From JANWKA01 sp035533815 (lineage in GTDB: Bacteria; Bacteroidota; Bacteroidia; Chitinophagales; Chitinophagaceae): DNA of 36,383 nucleotides. Numbering within the stretch: the first letter of the stretch is position 1; each line of letters begins with the position of its first letter. Made by a program: the position numbers and the translations under genes. Below, piece by piece: positions 33,503 to 36,383 of the stretch. The notes under the pieces are model-generated. The model was not told where the DNA came from. It did no database searches and saw only the letters and a list, made by a program, of their open reading frames with translations. The DNA is taken from positions 1 to 36,383 of the forward strand of contig DATLTB010000122.1 in NCBI GenBank assembly GCA_035533815.1. Reading direction: 5' to 3'.

Positions 33503-35212
33503 TCAAAAGGAATATCTGCGGTCCCTGGCATACCGGTATACCATAGCAAATAACAGGACCAGGAGAACCGGAAAGACCAGATTGATGACCTGCCACCGCA
33601 GCTTCTCGGCGGTCACCCGGGTTTTGTCCAGCAGTCTCAGCCGGAAATCCTTGGTCCGGGTGGAGAGGATAGCCTTATTGCCGGCAAGGTATTCCATGCA
33701 GTTGAGGAAGAATTCCCGGTTGGCGAACTGGTAATGGGTATAGCGATTCATCCCCATCGGCAAGGGACCTTCCTTCTGCGTGAAGGCATTGGTGATCAGA
33801 CTGGCTGATGAGGCTACGATCATGCGGTTTTCTCCGCTTTTCATCAGGAACGGGGCGGGAAAGACGGTGTTCAGCCGGGCAATGGTTGCGGCATCAAACC
33901 GGTTCCGGTAAAGGGAGCGAAACTTTCCTTCCAGCAACACGGCCACAGGTATGGGTTGGTGGTGAAAATCAACAGGACGGGGAGCGAGCTTCACACTCTC
34001 CCAGGAAACGATGGATGGGGTGCCCAGGGAACGGCTGTAGGTGGAAGTGGCCAATAAAATGGTTTTCCGGACACGAGCACCCTCGATCGTATCGATTGAA
34101 CTCACAAAATGACAAAGTACCGGATCCATATTCTTGACTATCGGGTGATCGGAAACAGGGGTCAGGATGGGGAAATAAGGCCAGGGGACCAGCTGTATCT
34201 GGGGTTTTCCACCTGCAGATCCCACAGTCAATGGGATCGCGTCACTTTGCAGGTCCTGAAGTAAGTCAGCATTGATCCTTACTCCATAGGTGAAAAGCAA
34301 ATCCTGGAGGTTCAGCCCCTTGTCAAAAGCCACAAAGCTGTTCTTGTTACGAAGGCTGTCCATGGAGGCATTCACCATATTGAGGAACCAGAGCACTTTA
34401 CCTCCGTGCATCACATACTGGTCGATCTTCAGTTTTTCTGAATCACTAAAGGGGTCCTGGGGTCCGAGGAAAAGCACAGCGCTGAACTGCGGCGGAATAT
34501 AGGGATCACCTGACAGGTCAATGGTATCCAACTGGTAATTTTGCTGGAGAATATTGAGGGCATCATACACCTCCGGTCCCAGGGGCTCCCCATTGCCCAG
34601 CATATAGCCGACCAGGGGCTTTTGTTTTTGCTGCAGCTGGTAAATCGCGTTGGCAAACTTAAATTCCAGCTGGGCGTCTGCATTATTCAATGCCTGCATG
34701 GCACCCGGACCGCCCTGGCTCTCCAAAAGGTCCACCCCTGTTTCCTTTCCTTTATAATCCACAAGGGCACCAGGGAAAATCAGGTTCTCGGAATACCCTT
34801 CACCGGCATTCAGCTGCACCTGCAGGTTATAGGGCTGGATACCGCGGGCAGCGAGGCTGTCATACAAAGCTGCGCGGGCCGTATCATTCAGGTGCTTCCC
34901 GGGGGTTACAAAGGTATAATCCAGGTGTCCGTTAGCTGATTGCCGGAATTCTTGCAGGATCTGCCTTGTGGATTCACTCAGCTGCCTGAACCCGGCAGGG
35001 AATTTCCCTTTCAGGAAAACTTTGACATGCACGACTCCGTCCAGATGCTTCAATAAAGAACGGGTAGCCGGGGAAAGGGTAAATCTTTTTTCCGCGGTCA
35101 GGTCCAGGCGGACGTGGAGCCGGTATGCCAGGACATTGAGAAAGCCCAGCGCAGCAACCATTCCAATGAAGCCGGGAATCCATCTTTTTTTTCCACCAGG
35201 GCCCTTATTCAT
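33503..35212 (-). CDS. gldG: Gliding-motility ABC transporter auxiliary subunit GldG
   Basis: A 569-residue membrane protein with an N-terminal transmembrane segment (about residues 11-30), a large periplasmic domain and a C-terminal membrane helix (about 545-562). RLDLTAEKRFTLSPATRSLL near residue 34 is the conserved GldG entry motif. The region AIYQLQQKQKPLVGYMLGNGEPLGPEVYDAL near 190-220 marks the ABC-transporter auxiliary domain. It would partner GldF and an ATPase GldA in a complex needed for gliding in some Bacteroidota, but it is also conserved in non-gliders. gldF is 12 bp upstream, and gldA is not in the window. Confidence 0.92.
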   Translation of the reverse strand: MNKGPGGKKRWIPGFIGMVAALGFLNVLAYRLHVRLDLTAEKRFTLSPATRSLLKHLDGVVHVKVFLKGKFPAGFRQLSESTRQILQEFRQSANGHLDYTFVTPGKHLNDTARAALYDSLAARGIQPYNLQVQLNAGEGYSENLIFPGALVDYKGKETGVDLLESQGGPGAMQALNNADAQLEFKFANAIYQLQQKQKPLVGYMLGNGEPLGPEVYDALNILQQNYQLDTIDLSGDPYIPPQFSAVLFLGPQDPFSDSEKLKIDQYVMHGGKVLWFLNMVNASMDSLRNKNSFVAFDKGLNLQDLLFTYGVRINADLLQDLQSDAIPLTVGSAGGKPQIQLVPWPYFPILTPVSDHPIVKNMDPVLCHFVSSIDTIEGARVRKTILLATSTYSRSLGTPSIVSWESVKLAPRPVDFHHQPIPVAVLLEGKFRSLYRNRFDAATIARLNTVFPAPFLMKSGENRMIVASSASLITNAFTQKEGPLPMGMNRYTHYQFANREFFLNCMEYLAGNKAILSTRTKDFRLRLLDKTRVTAEKLRWQVINLVFPVLLVLLFAMVYRYARDRRYSF

Positions 35213-35224
35213 GATGAGGCGTAT

Positions 35225-35956
35225 TCAGGATTTTTTAAGGGTTAGACTGATCCGGGTCATCGAGAGGAAGATCAGTATTACACTGAAGAAATAGATCAGA
35301 TCCCTGGAATCAACCACCCCCCGGCTGATAGAGTCATAATGAAAACGGATTCCGGCCATCTCAATATAATAATCTGCACCGGAGAGGAAAACCGGCAGTT
35401 TGCTGATGGCGTCGAATCCCCAGTAAATAAAAAAGCAGCAAAATGCAGCCACCAGGAATGCGGTTACCGGATTATTGCTGATGGAGGATGACCAGCTACC
35501 TATGGCGGCAAAAACAGCCCCCAGCAGGAAAAGCCCGATGTATGATCCGGCAATGCCCCCATTATCCAGATCACCGGGGATATTGGACAACCGGGAAATG
35601 GTATAATAGTAAACCAGGGTAGGCAACAGGGAGATGAATATCAGGACCAGGGCAGCCAGGTATTTTCCTGCGATGATCTCAGCGTACCGCAAAGGTTTGG
35701 AACCCAGGATTTCCAGGGTACCGGTGCGTTGCTCTTCGGAAAAACTACGCATGGTGATGGCCGGAATCAGCAACAGGTAAATCCAGGGGGCAAGAGAAAA
35801 AAGCTTATCCAGGGAAGCATAGCCGTAATCCAGCAGGCTGGTGTCCGGGAATACAAACAGGAACAACCCGTTGGCCACCAGGAACAGGATGATGGCCATG
35901 TATCCGGCGATGCTGCTGAAAAACGAACTGATTTCTTTTCTGAAAATGGCTCCCAT
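35225..35956 (-). CDS. gldF: Gliding-motility ABC transporter permease GldF
   Basis: A 243-residue ABC-2-type permease with about six hydrophobic helices. Conserved features are the N-terminal FRKEISSFFSSIAGYMAI, then RSFSEEQRTGTLEILGSKPL near residue 70, which contacts the ATPase, and a C-terminal DLIYFFSVILIFLSMTRISL. It is the first gene of the gldF-gldG pair, 12 bp before gldG. It would form the membrane channel of the Gld ABC complex; transport cargo is not known from the sequence. A 7/8 match to the -7 element lies about 45 nt upstream at 36002-36009. Confidence 0.92.
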   Translation of the reverse strand: MGAIFRKEISSFFSSIAGYMAIILFLVANGLFLFVFPDTSLLDYGYASLDKLFSLAPWIYLLLIPAITMRSFSEEQRTGTLEILGSKPLRYAEIIAGKYLAALVLIFISLLPTLVYYYTISRLSNIPGDLDNGGIAGSYIGLFLLGAVFAAIGSWSSSISNNPVTAFLVAAFCCFFIYWGFDAISKLPVFLSGADYYIEMAGIRFHYDSISRGVVDSRDLIYFFSVILIFLSMTRISLTLKKS

Positions 35957-36001
35957 GCCGGATCAATAACGGGAACCGGCTGTTTATATGCAGTTCCCCC
36001 C

Positions 36002-36009
36002 TAAAGATA
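36002..36009 (-). promoter_or_regulatory. Weak -7-like element upstream of gldF
   Basis: On the minus strand this reads TATCTTTA, a 7/8 match to TAnnTTTG, giving a leader of about 40 nt for gldF. No -33 TTTG is seen at the right distance. Confidence 0.3.
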
Positions 36010-36039
36010 GCAATATCCGTTCTGGCAGGTGGACAGGTT

Positions 36040-36083
36040 GCCGGGATAATTAATGGTCATATATGACCATTAATTATCCTGGC
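36040..36083. repeat. 44-bp palindrome in the gldF upstream region
   Basis: The inner 36 bp (36044-36079) is a perfect spacer-less palindrome; one half reads GGATAATTAATGGTCATA. It extends outward through one G·T pair to 22-bp arms. It lies about 85 bp upstream of gldF and 220 bp upstream of the right-edge gene. It is not followed by a T-run, so a terminator is unlikely. It could be an operator, a cruciform-forming site or an insertion footprint. Confidence 0.9.
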
Positions 36084-36277
36084 CGGAAAGACAACTGATC
36101 CTGGGGGGAGGAAAAAATTCAGGAAACCGTTACCGGTCCAGGGATCAGGGTATCCAGCTTTGTCCATCGAATGGTAAGGTATGGGAAAGGATCGTCAGGG
36201 GGAACTATGGGCTATCGGCAGGTCGGTTTAACCCAACCCGTACTAGTGTGATGATTATTAAGTTTTGCAACTTTTAG

Positions 36278-36285
36278 TATATTTG
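36278..36285 (+). promoter_or_regulatory. -7 promoter element of the right-edge gene
   Basis: TATATTTG is an exact TAnnTTTG match, 19 nt before the ATG at 36305. A TTTTG lies at 36263-36267, too close to serve as an ideal -33. Confidence 0.5.
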
Positions 36286-36304
36286 TAAAACAAAATGATC
36301 AATT

Positions 36305-36383
36305 ATGAGTATCAAACTTAATAAAAGTGAAATGGATTATCTCAGGACATTTAAGAAATCAGGAAACCTTAGTCTTAGAGAAT
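36305..36383 (+). CDS. N-terminal fragment, probable IS630-type transposase or HTH protein (3' end outside window)
   Basis: Only 26 complete codons are visible before the window ends. They encode MSIKLNKSEMDYL, then RTFKKSGNLSLRE. The pattern of a short charged start followed by 'LxxFKKxGNxSLRE' resembles the helix-turn-helix N-terminus of IS630-family transposases as I remember them. AT-rich DNA from about 36240 and an own promoter immediately upstream fit an insertion sequence whose left end lies near 36240. With so few residues the assignment is tentative, and any small HTH regulator is possible. Confidence 0.45.
   Translation, partial: MSIKLNKSEMDYLRTFKKSGNLSLRE

Larger units (their letters stand above)
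35957..36304. other. Intergenic region between gldF and the right-edge gene
   Basis: A 348-bp divergent spacer. It holds a weak minus-strand -7-like element, a 44-bp palindrome at 36040-36083 and an exact TAnnTTTG before the right-edge gene. The stretch from about 36240 onward becomes AT-rich, consistent with the start of an inserted element. I see no gene in it. Confidence 0.65.

Noticed and set aside
1..36383. CRISPR arrays, rRNA genes, toxin-antitoxin or known defence modules
   Set aside because: I looked for regularly spaced repeats, rRNA-like sequence and the usual small paired genes and found none.

Overview
The window is a piece of a Bacteroidota chromosome. The evidence is a MurF–alanine racemase fusion, the gliding-type ABC genes gldF and gldG, a korA with the gamma domain fused at its N-terminus, and several promoters carrying the Bacteroidota -7 element TAnnTTTG. 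Codon use and length are ordinary for a moderately GC-balanced member (perhaps Chitinophagia/Saprospiria-like). The class cannot be fixed from the sequence alone.

Layout. (1) 1-400: the C-terminal tail of a serine site-specific recombinase enters from the left edge and runs antisense into a tRNA-Arg(CCU) gene, which looks like the edge of an integrated element. (2) 402-7974, minus strand: an acyl-CoA synthetase, a small 2TM protein, a PaaN-type aldehyde dehydrogenase, a TPR protein, a DUF1015 protein and serC. (3) 8228-9966: a DUF502 membrane protein diverges from an ECF-like sigma factor and its small membrane-protein partner. (4) 10083-16801: a self-contained efflux operon, tetR-tolC-MFP-RND, with a textbook promoter overlapped by a 12-bp-arm inverted repeat. 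(5) 17126-18517: a small protein with a possible HPF/RaiA-type fold, followed by a zinc alcohol dehydrogenase. (6) 18689-28527: BI-1/YccA protein, korA (no korB beside it), glnS, a stand-alone B12-binding subunit, a decayed enoyl-CoA hydratase, fumC with an apparently leaderless start, an unknown secreted protein and adenine deaminase. (7) 28830-30866: two tandem paralogous membrane-anchored di-haem cytochromes c, separated by a 44-bp near-perfect palindrome. (8) 30870-35956, minus strand: murF-alr, gldG and gldF. (9) 35957-36383: a spacer with a second 44-bp palindrome, then the first 26 codons of a probable IS-type transposase or HTH protein.

How the genes fit together. Most of the window is housekeeping metabolism: TCA-cycle steps (korA, fumC), serine/PLP metabolism, translation (glnS), cell wall (murF-alr), purine salvage (ade), acyl-CoA metabolism and envelope machinery. 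Both ends show mobile DNA: recombinase plus tRNA on the left, probable IS on the right. I found no CRISPR array, rRNA, phage module, toxin–antitoxin pair or recognisable defence system. Nothing in the window is clearly a new multi-gene system. The best leads are the recombinase/tRNA antisense overlap, the two long palindromes, the tetR operator/promoter and the multiply damaged hydratase gene.
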